Origin: Plasmodium brasilianum
Lineage: Eukaryota; Apicomplexa; Aconoidasida; Haemosporida; Plasmodiidae
Assembly: GCF_023973825.1 (NCBI RefSeq)
Contig: NW_027122950.1
Coordinates: 1-64,000 of the forward strand
Direction: 5' to 3'
Length of the DNA stretch: 64,000 nt
A program made the translations under genes and the position numbers. Numbering within the stretch: position 1 is the first letter of the stretch; every line of letters begins with the position of its first letter. Below the pieces are notes generated by a model. The model was not told where the DNA came from. It ran no database searches and was given only the letters and a program-made list of their open reading frames with translations. Positions 1-12,372 of the stretch are shown in pieces.

Positions 1-2298
1 ATTAGATTTAAATTAACAATTAAATTGTCTTATTTTTATTTAGTTAAATGAGGAAAGGCAATTACATTATATTGAAATATATACATTTTACTTAGAAAAG
101 ATTGTAATATATATTATGTAAATATTTTTTTTTTGAAAATATACTATAAAATATGTTCAAAACTTAATACATTTTTAAAAAAATTTGTTTTTTTTTTTAA
201 TACTGTGAATTTAGAATTATGAATATATAATAAAATATTATTCTTTTTATTAGAGTTCTTAATTTACGATTTATGGTTATTATTATAATTCTATTCCCTC
301 TTCTATTTTACTTTAATTTGCTGTATTTGGTATATTAATAAATATACAGTTAATTCTTTTTTAACAATTATAAAATATACTTTAAAATACTAAAAAATTA
401 AAGTATATATATTTATATAAATAAATAAAAAAAATTAATATAAACAGAAGTTCGCATTTATAAATTCTCTTTAAAATGTAAAAAGAATGTTAATAAAAAT
501 ATATTATTAACATAACATAATAGGAATGAAATTAGAAGTTTAATTAACAAGAAATAAAAAAAAATGTACTATATATTTTAAAGTTACTATGAAATAATTT
601 TATTCTTTTTCATTTTTCTTGTGTTTAGAAAAATATTGAAACTGAACTATTGAGTACTCTTTAATTAATACAATTTTTCGTCTTTAACTTTTATTTTTTT
701 ATTTATTAAAAATAGTACTAAATAATAATACTGTAAATTAAAAAGTATAGAAAAAACGACAATTTTTTTTTATTTACTTGTTTTTATCTCCTTGTAAAAT
801 ATTAAAAGTACGTTAACATAAAATATTTTATATTCGGTATATTTTTATTATTATCATATTTAAAATATTTTAATAATTTCAATGATTTATTAAATGTATA
901 TTAATGAAATTTATGTAAACAATAAATAAAATGCTTCTGTACAATTAATACATATATATATGGGAATGTGCTGCATTTTTGGTACAATGTGCATGTTACG
1001 GAGAAATATAAATACTTTATTAAGAAATGGAATTTTTGCATGTTTGCTTAATTTTGTAAAAGCATAAATAATTAAAAAAGAACGCACTTAGAACTAATAA
1101 ATATGGGATTTATTTGTTGTAATAAATGATTATTATTAATATGAAAACATCTAATAACCTATAACAACTTAAGATATTTTCATTAATTATGAAGAATTTG
1201 TTTTTTATATTTTATGTACAGATTATCATTACGTCTTCATATGTTTTAACTTTTTTCTTTTTTTCTTTTTAAATTTGTTTTTGCAACAGCTTATAAAATG
1301 TTTTATTTGTAATATATAAAAGTTTTTTACTTATAATACGATTTTACAAAGCTAAGGTTAATAGGGTCTAATTATAGAAATGCATCTAAGAAAACTGGTA
1401 TTTGCAATTACTATAGGTAGAATATATTACAGAGAATATGTATAATGAGGAAAACCAAAAAATTCAACTTTTGAATAAATATGTATATATTAATTATGCT
1501 TATATATATAAAAAGCAAGAATGAAAAAAATAATAACATATATGTACATGTCATAATGTATAACGAACATGTGTAGCATAATATTCTTGTTTATACTATG
1601 AAAGAAATAATTTTAAATCATATTTATTTTTTCTTCAATCAAAATATATCATGTGGAAAAATTAAAACATACACATATAAAATATTACTATTAAGTAAAT
1701 ATTATTATTAAATGAATTTTTATATTTAGCTAAAACACTCTGAGTCCACTATTCAATATTTCTCAACAGTATTATTCTAATAAGAACAGTATACACATGT
1801 ATATAGGTTTTCTGTATCAACATGCAAAAGAAGGAAAATCTAAAAATTTATAAAGTTATATAATAAAAGATATTTATTTACATCTGAAAAACAAACATAT
1901 ATGTAATAAATAATAATTCAACAAAAAAAAATAGTTAAACGAAACTTTGGTAAAATAACTAAAATATAAATATAAGGAATATTCTCTTAAACATATATAT
2001 ATATATATATATATAAAGGATAATAGAAAAAAAAGAAAAATTTCTAATTTATTTTATCTTATAAAATTTATACAGAGCTAGTTATATAGAAAAACACTAA
2101 AATCATAAATAATATATTTAAGTTAGGGAAAACAGGTTAAATATTAAAAGAATTTTTTTAGTTCAATGTTAAATATAATTCTTGTATTACATACAAATTG
2201 AGAATATATATATATGTGTGTTCTTATTCATATAAAATTTTAAATACATTAAAATAACTGGATATAAATTATAGATTTCTAAGAATTATTCTCCGGAA
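1..2298. other. Intergenic, no gene seen
   Basis: This stretch is AT-rich with many homopolymer runs. I found no exon pair, no hydrophobic first exon and no family motif on either strand. It lies 3' of the minus-strand exported-protein gene. Confidence 0.5.
1993..2015. repeat. (AT)n microsatellite
   Basis: This is an uninterrupted alternating AT run of about 23 bp in the 3' flank of the neighbouring minus-strand gene. Such tracts are common in Plasmodium intergenic DNA and should be length-variable. Confidence 0.8.
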
Positions 2299-3136
2299 TT
2301 ATACTAATGTATGTTTAAAATATTTATTAAGTATTATCGATATTTTATCAAAACCCTTATTAATATTGTTAAATATTCTATAGAATAAATACAAATCTGA
2401 TAATAAAAATAATACATATGATATATGTATACCCCAACTCCACTCAGTTATAGTAGACATTATTAAAAAGAGAGAGCTTAATATATATGGCGTAAAATCC
2501 TTAAACGTTTTTCTAATAATAATTTCTTTAGATTTACGAGTAAATATATTTGATCTTTTATGTTCATTATGTAATTGTTCTGGTAGTTCTGTTTCAAATT
2601 GTGAATCTAATCTGTTTGTATGTGGACTTGTTAATGGTGATATGTTATTTTCTGTTAACTTATATTTTTTTCGTTGAATTGGTTTTTTCTTTAGTTCTTC
2701 ATTAACTTCATCAAGGTAATCAATAGATGATAATGAATCATAGGTATTTTCAGAATTATCCTTAAACACTAATGAATTACTTGAGTTCTCAAAATTATCT
2801 TTAAAATATTTTTTTAAATTAAATACGGCCTCTTGAGAATCTGCATTTGATTCCCCATATAATAATCTGTTTGGTCTTATATTTGATGTATTATTAAAGC
2901 TGATTTTTTTATTGCATGATTTGTCAAAGTTAGTTCGCTGTAAATTAAGGTAAATATATAACATATAAAATAATACATGTACGTTCGTATTATTAAAATA
3001 TCCAATTTAAAATAAATATGTAGGATTACAAAAAATGTATAGAAATTATTGAATATAATAATTATCTTACTTCATAGGAATAATTGAATATCCATATTAA
3101 AAGGGTAAGGAAGAAGAATTTATTTTTTTGTTTCAT
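2299..3136 (-). CDS. Plasmodium exported protein, unknown function (two exons)
   Basis: Spliced CDS with exon 1 at 3071-3136, a 133 bp intron at 2938-3070 (GTAAGA...TTACAG) and exon 2 at 2299-2937, giving 234 residues in phase 0. Exon 1 encodes 22 residues (MKQKNKFFFLTLLIWIFNYS, then YE), a signal-peptide-like hydrophobic start. The start was chosen because this ATG joins cleanly to the open frame; the ATG further into the intron side would give a protein without a signal. An RLLYGE motif at residues 46-51 resembles the PEXEL export signal (RxL core), but position 5 is G rather than E/Q/D. The middle is polar and acidic, with a 13-residue tandem repeat at residues 67-92. Two hydrophobic segments at about 170-186 and 191-210 suggest a C-terminal membrane hairpin. 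It is the only intact minus-strand gene here. The family was not recognised more precisely; red-cell export is inferred from the architecture. Confidence 0.85.
2728..2805 (-). repeat. 39 bp tandem duplication inside the exported-protein gene
   Basis: Two adjacent 13-codon units encode FKDNFENSSNSLV and FKDNSENTYDSLS. They match at eight of thirteen positions and keep the reading frame. The repeat lies in the polar spacer between the RxL motif and the membrane segments. Confidence 0.75.
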
Positions 3137-4904
3137 CGTGTTGAATGTATTTAGAATATTAAAACTTATGTAATGATAGAATTTTCAGGAATATATGTTT
3201 TTTGATAATATTCAATATAACAGTAATAATTTTTCTTTATGGTTTTTTGTTACTTTAAAATATGAAAATTTATGGCTTTCTTAAATTAATATTAATTAAA
3301 AAATATGTGTAAAGTTAAAAAAGGAAAAAATGCATTAAATAGAAATATTATACTAATTTTTCTATAATATAATATTATTAAGTAATATAGATAAAATAGA
3401 TTTAAAAAAAAACATTAAAAAATATATAAACAATTATTACATAATAATTGCAACTAAGCATATGTAAATAATTTATTTTGAAAATTTTGTTTATATTTAT
3501 ATATTCTCTACGTTAAATATAAACCTGCTTTCGTAGTTTAGCTATGAATATGAATAAAAATAAATAAAAATGGAATGTAGTATACATATTATTCTTTAAA
3601 AAAATATAATTTTAAAATTTTATGTTGATTAAAATAATGAAAAAAAATTAGGAGTCTACCAGAGCATTTTATATGAATTTTTTTTTAAAATAATTGATAT
3701 ATACGTAATAATTGTAACAACAAAATATATTATAATAATAATGATTTAATAAAATTTAATTTGAAATAAATATTACACAATATTAACAACTTATATATTT
3801 TAATTAAAAATGCTTAATAGAATGTTGACAATAAAAAATATTATAACTCAATGAGTTAATTTAATTAAAATATTATATTATTTAAATTAAAGTTTTATTT
3901 TTTTTAACAATATAAAACATAATTTAATTAAATTTATGGTATATTAATGACCTTTAATATTACTGAATATACAAGAATATTAAATATATGAAATAATATT
4001 AAAAATAAAAATTTGAAATAGAAATTTTTTTTAAATTCTTATGATTAAAATAAGAAAATGTAATTAAAAAAAAAAAAAAAAATTAATTAAAAGTAATAAA
4101 TTTATATATGTTATGAATATAATGAAGAATTATATATATATAATTAACTGACATTTAAATGATGTTTTAATGTTGGGTTATTATATATTTTTCATTATAC
4201 AATAAGAAAATAATTATAACATACAAAAACGGTTCACATAAATATATTTTAGAACAATTATATGAACAATATGTATTAAACAAAATGAACTATTCTTAGT
4301 ATTAATAAAGAAATTATTAGCTAACATTATTTAAATTTCTCTTACAATATTAATTTAAAATGTTATTAAATTATTTTAGACGATTATTCATATAATATGA
4401 ATCAACTATATTACTCTAAACAATATAAATATATTTCTTACGTATATATTAATTCTGCTATATAAAGAACCAATAATGTATAATTATATTCCTATTTTTT
4501 ATATTAATTAGATTTATAATAATTAAATGTTGGGACATTTATTTATTGTGTTTATACTTACATATAATTATATAAGAAATAGTGGATAAAAAAAGTATTT
4601 TCTTTATACATTTAGATGATTAATCATGTATAATATTTAAAACGGCACTTTTAAAATATTTTTTTATTTCATAATATTATTTATATTTGTTATAAATATA
4701 ATAAATTTATAAGTATTGTAATGTACTTTTTTTGTGTAAAAAAACATGGGATAATATGTGAAGACGTTTATATAAAATTTTCATGGGGATATCATTTATA
4801 TTTAAAATTCAAATACAAATAACTTCATAATATTTCAGTTTGAAATTTTATGAGTTTTTGTGCACTTTCCTATAAATATTCAGTATATTTGTATATGAAT
4901 AAAA
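3137..4904. other. Intergenic: upstream of the minus-strand exported gene
   Basis: The part next to 3137 should hold the promoter of the minus-strand exported-protein gene, but no specific motif was recognised. The rest is AT-rich. The 5' part of the decayed fam-m gene at about 4905 may continue into it, but I could not follow its frame. Confidence 0.45.
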
Positions 4905-5219
4905 AATTTCTATTTTTTTATAAGAAAAAAATTTATAAATTACGGATTTTGACACGCTATATTTTTTTTTTTGTTGTTGAGAAAAGATATAGCCTTATTA
5001 TCAGGATTAAAGTTTTTGGATAATATATTGTGTACAGAATATAGCATAATAATATTTTTTCACAATGCTAAAGGAATGGTGCAGCTTATATTAGCACCCT
5101 CTTTTCATGTAATAATATATAACTTACTTTTATATTGTCTGTTTTAATTATAACGGAATTTTATAAGATCCTATGAAATAATGAAAAATATAAAAAAATT
5201 ATGTTAGTGTATCAATAAA
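4905..5219 (+). pseudogene. Degenerate fam-m remnant (C-terminal half)
   Basis: Reading the plus strand near 4930-4965 gives FINYGF, then a stop, then a phenylalanine-rich stretch, like the block before membrane segment 1 of intact fam-m genes. After a frame change, 4990-5030 reads IALLSGLKFLDN, matching the family segment GIGLPIL.GL.FL. Then 5128-5211 reads FILSVLIITEFYKIL, a stop, and NNEKYKKI, the family's second membrane segment and basic tail. At least two stops and a frameshift disable it. The intact family ends in RNNEKYKKIKLMTE. A copy of the family's 3' element follows about 165 bp beyond the lost stop. Exon 1 and the N-terminal half are not recognisable. It sits 2.5 kb upstream of an intact fam-m gene on the same strand. 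Confidence 0.75.
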
Positions 5220-7240
5220 ATGAACAATGTGTAATGAATATCTTTTTATAAAGAAGTGTATAATATGAAATAATATCTATAACATTTTTAGTGTTATACT
5301 TGCTTAAAATATACATAATCGCTGAAATATTGTAAACGCACGTGTGTATAATAGGTTTCTTTGATAAACACCAAAAAAAGTGCATATTCGTTTTTATGTT
5401 AATATGAAAGTTTTAACATTTTAGACTTTATATTTTAGTGTGTTATTTAGTATTAATTAAAAACATTTAGTATTACATATATATATATTTTTACACATAA
5501 GTAGGTGTGTATGAATAATATATATTTGGGCTATAAAATGAATAAATGATAGAATAGTTCGTATAATTTTATAGAACTCAAATAACTTACATTTTAACTA
5601 ATAACTTTTATTCTCTATTTTGTGTCATATGTTAGTCTGAAAAGATTGTTTGTTAAGATAATAAAAAACAAAATGTATTATTAGTTTTAAATTAATAACG
5701 AATGTGCCTTTTTTTATTTTTAATATAAATACCCTAGCATATTATGTTGCTTCGATACGTACATATATATATATATATATATTTATATTTCTGCTTTAAA
5801 GTGGACTTAATATTTATTGTACAAAATTAGTTTTATCAGTTATGGGTTATAAAATATACGTGTATAGTAAAAATTTTTTTAACTTCTTTTTCATGGTATA
5901 AACAAGAACCTATATATATATATATATATAATAAAATAATATATTCATAAAAGGATATGAATGAATGTTTAATAACTTCAGAATTTTAAATTTTAACAAA
6001 AAGATAACTAAGAAAAAGTTATTAGATATATTATTATTGTGCAAAACTATGGGATTAATTCAATTTTTCTGTTATTAGTTAAATATATATGGTATTAAAA
6101 ATTTATAGATGAATGCGATATATATAGTTCTTACGTTTATATGTCAATGATATATTAAATTAATGAATTAAATCTAGTGGTATATTAATGGATAGTATGC
6201 AAAAATGTTATTTTTGTTTTTTCGTTATATCCATAATCTAAAAGTATTTATATTTCTTCAAAATACTAAATAATCTTTAGGGATAATAAAAATAAATATA
6301 TTTTTTCTGCAGTCTTATAACAATATGTATTTATTTATGTATTTTCACTATTTTTGATTGTTTTCTATTAATATATTAAAAATAATTTTAACACTATTTT
6401 AAGCACAAAACAATTAATATAGTTTATATTGTTAATTAGAAATTTTGTTTTAAGCTAATATTTTAAATAAAAGGAAATAAGAAAATTTTTTTTTTTAATA
6501 TATAATTCATAAATTTAGGCTCACGATTTAGACTTACATTACAACCTATTTATAAAGAATAGTGCATATTTATTAGTATAATTTTAGTTTTAGTAGAAAT
6601 TGTATGTATCATATTACTAATATTGTGCTCCAGTAAACTTCTCCAAAAATCATGTGAACACGTACATTGATTGTTTTATTATAACACTTACATAAATGTT
6701 AATTTAATTATATTGTTTAAAAATTACTTAAATATCTATAAAAAGGTAAACTAATAAACAAATATAAGCATTCTTATTCTTTATCTATTTATAAAAAAAC
6801 ATTATACAATAAAAATTATTTTTATTTTTATATATTTTAACAATAACTGCACTATATACTATTCGTTTTTTATTACATTCCTTTTTAAAATTTATATTTA
6901 TTCAAAAATAAAATATAATAAATAAATTTAAAAACATTTTATTAGAAAATAATATTATATATTATACTTATAAATCACAACGTTCAAAATATATATCACA
7001 AGAATAAAGTATTATGCTTTATTTACATATAAAATAAATATATACTTGTGGATTATGTAGTATTTTATATATGAAATTTTTAAAATATTTAATATATGGT
7101 GGAATATTGCACATCGTTTAAAAAATATAAAAGTAATTGTGCAAGTTATTGCTTTTTTCATTTATTATAACTCTTATTATAATGTTGTATAATTAACATC
7201 ATTTATAAATAATAATTATTTAAAAAAAAAAAAAAAATGT
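5220..7240. other. 3' flank of the fam-m remnant and intergenic DNA
   Basis: The first 250 bp resemble the 3' flanks of intact fam-m genes, including a counterpart of the 3' element near 5375-5425. Around 6480-6620 the sequence resembles 9890-10040, which lies upstream of the next fam gene, so the 5' flanks of the two genes are themselves duplicated. No gene was seen. Confidence 0.5.
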
Positions 7241-7345
7241 TTGAAATATTATAATTATTAATAGGTAAACTTCATTAAAATTAGTTATTATCAACTTTAT
7301 ATATAGGAAAATATATTATCTATATTCTATACGATATATACGCAG
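7241..7345 (+). promoter_or_regulatory. Conserved fam 5' element
   Basis: It contains TTATCTATATTCTATACGAT about 431 bp before the fam-m ATG at 7749, preceded by an AATTATTAATAGG block shared with the fam-l copies. Promoter function is inferred only from conservation and fixed spacing. Confidence 0.5.
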
Positions 7346-7748
7346 AATTCTAGATTCTATAATAAATTGAATATTAAGAAGTAATATATTGTTTTTTATT
7401 CTTAAAAAGGTTAAAAAAATATATAATATATATAGCGCAATATATTAAAATGAATATTTTTAATATATATGAATGATTTCAATTTACTTTATTTTAATAA
7501 TAATTAGTTTTTTTCTTAAAAAAAGATTAAGATATAAATTATGTAATGCATTTATAATGTTATCTTACTTTGCTAATGTTATGAAATATAATATAGTTAA
7601 ATATAATACATAAAATTATTATGAAAAAATAAAAAATATTAAAAATTAAATTTTAAAATAAATATAGCTTTTTTTTATCACTACAAGTATATTTTATCTT
7701 TACAGTCTTTTTCGTATATAACATATCAGATTATTAAAAATTTAAATC

Positions 7749-8627
7749 ATGGAACAAAGAATTAAGTTACTTTTTTTTATTAAGTTTTCAAAGTTTATGC
7801 TTTTAATATGGATATGTCATTTTTACAATGATATAGTACGATAGAATTATTATAGTACATTTCGCTTATACATATTTTCTCGGTTTTGAATATAATAATA
7901 TATATTTTTTTAAATTATATTTTTATTCTATTAAAAATATAATATTAACATTTTTTTATTTTTTTAGAGCTCCTTTAACAATATTTTGGAAGATAATTTA
8001 AATCTTATTAGAAAATTAGAAATAAGAAATTACCGATTACTAGCAAAATATAAAAAGAAAAAGGATTTAAATATTGTATCGTTAAAGGAAGATATAGCAG
8101 ACAACAGAGAGTGCGAGAAAAAAGCAATATATAATAATGAAAATGTGTTCATAAAAAAAAAGAAACAGTCTAATAGATGCCCATTAAATAAGGCGCAATA
8201 CTACACAGAATTTGTGGATTATAATAATGGAATTTTTGATGGAAAATATTTTCATTTTGAAAAGAAATGGATTAAGAAAAAAGATTATGATTCTTTTCTT
8301 GAAAAAAAGAGGAGAATGAGAGATATAAAATTAAAAAAAATCAAATTTAGAAGTTACGGATTTGGAGTTTTCATATTTTTTCTTTTTTTCTTGTTTGGAA
8401 TAGGATTACCCATATTATATGGATTAAATTATTTGGAAAAAGTGTTATCACCTTTGGATAGTCTTCTACAATCAGATGGAGTGGACGCAAAAATGTATTC
8501 TTTTCTAATACTATTTGGAATAGTTATCATTATATTATCTGTAATAATTTTAGTATCAATTCCTAAAATCTTAAGAAATAATGAAAAATATAAAAAAATT
8601 AAGTATATGACAGAGCGAAATGAATAA
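7749..8627 (+). CDS. fam-m-type exported protein (two exons)
   Basis: Exon 1 is 7749-7835 (29 codons, hydrophobic, ending HFYNDI). The intron is 7836-7967 (132 bp, GTACGA...TTTTTAG) and exon 2 is 7968-8627, giving 248 residues in phase 0. The RxL motif YRLLAKY has its Arg at residue 52. The family block LNKAQYYTEFVDYNNG, then FDGKYFHFEKKWIKKKDYD, precedes membrane segment 1 (about 161-182); segment 2 is about 206-230. The tail reads RNNEKYKKIKYMTERNE. The last three residues arise because the codon that is a TAA stop in its paralogues is CGA here. The fam-m label rests on memory of the P. malariae families; the product is probably exported to the host red cell, and its function is unknown. 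A fam-l gene follows 2.6 kb downstream on the same strand. Confidence 0.88.
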
Positions 8628-8784
8628 TTTTGACTACATAGTTTTTTACAAGCTGCTTATAAATACGATGTAATTTCTATGATATTTTTAGTGGTATATA
8701 CATAATAAACGTAATTTTAATCTTTATAAAATGATAAATACTCGTGTGTACACATAGGATATTTTATGCATCATAGTAAAAAAT

Positions 8785-8822
8785 TATATTCTTCATTTTG
8801 TTGTAAATTAGGATGTACGATT
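8785..8822 (+). promoter_or_regulatory. Conserved fam 3' element
   Basis: TTCATTTTGTTGTAAATTAG lies about 160 bp after the fam-m stop at 8627. It matches elements at the same distance after the other seven fam genes. It may be part of the 3' UTR or a processing signal. Confidence 0.4.
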
Positions 8823-10680
8823 TGTTTACAGTATACTTCTTAATTTATTAATTAATTTATAATAAATACATATAACATAATATATATATTTGTGTATTTA
8901 TATTAATTTTCATGAAAAATACATATATATGCTTTAAAATAAATAAGTATTATCAAAATACATACATTTTTATTGAATTCTTGTGATAACAATATATTAA
9001 ATAATAAGTGCTACTATATATCTTATAACCCATTCTCGTGTAGAACCGTCAATTGTTCTGGTTATTAACAAAAAGTGGTATAACCTTTAGTTAGTACAAA
9101 TTTTACTTTTTTTATATTTTATGAAATGAATGATATATATTTATTGATACTGATATGTATATATATATTTTTTGTTTAATTTACAGAAAAAATTAATATT
9201 TATTTTATATGATAAATTACATGTAAAATATTTTATATAAAGTACAATTTGTAAATTTCTATCTCACAGTATATATTAATATTATTTGAATCACATAAAC
9301 GTGAAATAATAAATATATAATGAAAAAACATTCTTTGTAAATTTCGATTATTTATAATTGTTTAGCAAAACTGTGATTCCATATCATATTAAATAAAGTT
9401 TTATAAAAAATTGTCATTTTATTATTGTGCTTAATTCTAGTGTTAATCAAATTTTGAAGATATTAATTGAATGTATATTAAATTGAAAATCTATAAATAA
9501 AGGCATTATGTTCTTTTTATTTTTTATGCAATTCAATAATTTAATTAATTAGTAAAATTTAATAATATATTAATTTATAATATGTACAAATTATTTTGTC
9601 TATCTGCGATAGAATTGTATTTCTAAAAATTTATTATATATCTGTAAAAATCTAAATTATCATAAAAAGTAATAAAAGCAGATATATATTTTGTATATTA
9701 ATTTCTTCATATATATGAATTTATTTATATATTTATGCTATATTAAAATGTATATAAATATATAAGTAATTATTTAATATTAATTTAAGAATATATATTA
9801 ATTAATATTATATATATTGACCAATAACAACTCTTTCTTATTTATACTGCTAATTTATTAAATAAAATAAAACTAAAAAAATAAGAATTTTTTTTTTTTA
9901 CACAATTTATAAATACAAATGTAGGTTTTGGGTCAGAGTTCGAGGGATAGTATTAAGGTTATTTCTAATGATTAGTAAGAGCTTATTAGAAAATTTTTAG
10001 TTTTAGTATAAATTGTATATATGTAATTATTAATATTGAGTATTTCATTGAAGTTATAGTATATAAGGTGATAGATACTTTTATTATTTTTTTATTACAC
10101 TTTAGTATTTTTTATTTAATTTTATTATATAGATATTACTTTCATTTGGATAATATAATAAAGAAATAAGAAAAAAATATATGAGTTTTTATTAATGAAC
10201 ACATGAAAAAAATAAAATATTGAACCATGAATATCACAATAATTGTAGGTATAAGTATTAATATATATACTTTTTTTTTACTTTATTATATAGCATTAAT
10301 ATTTCTTCTAAAAATATATATATTTGAAAAAAGGAATACATAATAAGTACAAGGATATAATAACAATTCGTTTACAAGCAATATGAATTAAACGTAATAT
10401 AAAATTGTATTTTACAAAGATTATTATAAAAAAAATAATAAATTATCATTTATTTAACTTATAAATATATATTACATTATAAATTTTGTATAATCCAGAA
10501 AACTAGATTTTTTTAAATATATTATTGCTCATTAAAAATTTAAAGTGGTGTAATTAATATAATATAATATAATATAAAATGTTATATGATGTATACTTCA
10601 TTTAGCATTGCTATTATTAGATTATTATGATAATTAATATTACATAACATTAATTTCAACTTCACAAAAATAGAATATTC
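8823..10680. other. Intergenic between fam-m and fam-l
   Basis: The first part (to about 9.6 kb) is the conserved fam-m 3' flank, alignable by eye with 43.2-44.2 kb. The part from about 9.88 kb resembles the 5' flank block at 6.48 kb. No coding exon was seen. Confidence 0.5.
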
Positions 10681-10785
10681 ATAAAATTAGAATTATTATT
10701 ATAAAAACACTTGCTAAAATTAGTTATTATCTCACTACAGGGAAAATGTATTACCTATATTCCCTACATTCTATATTCTACTTAA
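10681..10785 (+). promoter_or_regulatory. Conserved fam 5' element
   Basis: CTATATTCCCTACATTCTAT lies about 431 bp before the fam-l ATG at 11189, the same distance as in the preceding fam-m gene. The block AAAATTAGTTATTATC just upstream is also shared. Confidence 0.5.
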
Positions 10786-11188
10786 ACTATGTATTCGGAT
10801 ATAATCAGCAAACTTATATTTTTATTTTAATTTATTCATAACGGAATAATAAAAAATTATTTAATTGCTCTACTATATTAAATAAATATATTATATATTT
10901 TAAATATTTATATATGAATTAATATTATTTTTTCTTAATAAAAATTAGTTTCTTAAAAGTAAAATAAACGTAGGAATTCTATCGTATATTCTTAAACATA
11001 CTTTTCTTTGTGTCTACTGTTAAAAATATTATATGTACCTTTTTTATTTAATGATTTTAAGAAACAATAAAGGATAATAGAAAAGCATATTAAATAAATA
11101 AAGAATTATTTTTTATTATTAAAATAATATTATACTATTGTAAATTTATTATTTTCCTAATTAAGTTACAGCATTAAACTTCTATATC

Positions 11189-12166
11189 ATGGAAATTAAA
11201 ATTATAATACTCTTACTTGTTAAAATTTTTGCCTTTATCTTTTTACCTTGGAAATCATATTTTAACAATGATATGGTATGATAAATCTATTAGAAAATAT
11301 TTGGTTTAATGCTATTTTTCAAGTTTTGTTTTTATTGATAGGTTATCTTGAAATAAAATTTTATATTCTTTAAATAACAAATTTTTACTTTGTTTTTTTA
11401 GATTTTGTTTAACAACTCTCTGAATGAGATGTGCATTTTTCGTAGAAAATTAGGTACAAGAGTTCGTCGATTACTTTCAAGATATAAACAGGATATGTAT
11501 TCAAATATTTTAGGAATAAAGGATGATTTACCGTATAATGGAGAAAATAACAAAAAAAGTGTGTGTAGTAATGAAAATGACAAAAAAGTAAGAACGAAAT
11601 CAACAAAGGGAAGTTCATTAAATAAAGCAGGAAATCATAAACAAGATAAGAACTATAATTCATGTATTTTTGAAACTAAAAAATATTCCCGTTTTGAAAA
11701 AAAAATATTTAAAGAACTTGACTATGAGGATTTTCTTAAAAAAAACAGGACAATTAGTGATAAATTGTACAAAAAAATTATACTTAAAAAATATGGATTA
11801 CGACTTTTCATTCCTTTATTATTGTTTTCATTATTATCCTTATCTCTCATTTTAGATTTATTTGCGGGATATGGACTTCAAAATTTGTTGCATTATGTAT
11901 TATATGTTTCAGTTGGAGGTGAAGCGATAAAAACTTTTGTAGATGGAATTAAAACTTTTATAAATGATACTTCGACTTCATTCTTAAAACCATTTTTCAC
12001 ATCTGCGTTTGGAGACACTCCGAAAATCTATGTATTAAGTAATTTATGTGGTAATGTAATTTATTTCGTACCTTTCATTATAATGGGTGTTACATTTATA
12101 TCATGGATTATTTTTTACCATAAAAAGGTTAAAAAATATGAAAAAATTAAGTTTAGAAAAATGTAA
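11189..12166 (+). CDS. fam-l-type exported protein (two exons)
   Basis: Exon 1 is 11189-11275 (29 codons, MEIKIIILLLVKIFAFIFLP at the start). The intron is 11276-11401 (126 bp, GTATGA...TTTTTAG) and exon 2 is 11402-12166, giving 283 residues. The RxL motif is RRLLSRY, with the Arg at residue 52; the preceding Tyr of other copies is Arg here. The family block SCIFETKKYSRFEKKIFKEL followed by DYEDFLKKNRTISDK leads to membrane segment 1 (about 164-183). A loop of about 60 residues with one cysteine near residue 245 follows, then segment 2 (about 244-267). The tail is YHKKVKKYEKIKFRKM. Exon 1 has WKSYF where the others have WICHF, placing a lysine just after the hydrophobic core. The fam-l assignment is from memory of the family. 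Export to the red cell and pairing with fam-m are inferred. Confidence 0.88.
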
Positions 12167-12334
12167 AATGGATTGTAAGGAATATGCTTCCTTTCAAAAT
12201 AGATCTTTAATAATAAATATTATCTATAATATCTTTAGTGATTTCCTAATAAAAACAACTACAACTGCATAAATTTTATAAATATTCACATACGCAGCCT
12301 TCATTATACATAAGTAAAATAAGTCCTTAGTTTA

Positions 12335-12372
12335 TTAGTATATTTGAAATTTTTATTATTTTTCAGTTCGTA
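12335..12372 (+). promoter_or_regulatory. Conserved fam 3' element
   Basis: AGTATATTTGAAATTTTTAT lies about 170 bp after the fam-l stop at 12166. It is the most diverged of the eight copies. Confidence 0.35.

Noticed and set aside
5070..5100. GGTGC...GCACC hairpin followed by a T-rich stretch
   Set aside because: A five-pair stem inside the fam-m remnant is expected by chance; no related structure was seen at intact fam-m genes.
11398..11663. Minus-strand open frames opposite the fam-l gene at 11189-12166
   Set aside because: They are antisense shadows of exon 2 with no signal, splice partner or conserved equivalent.
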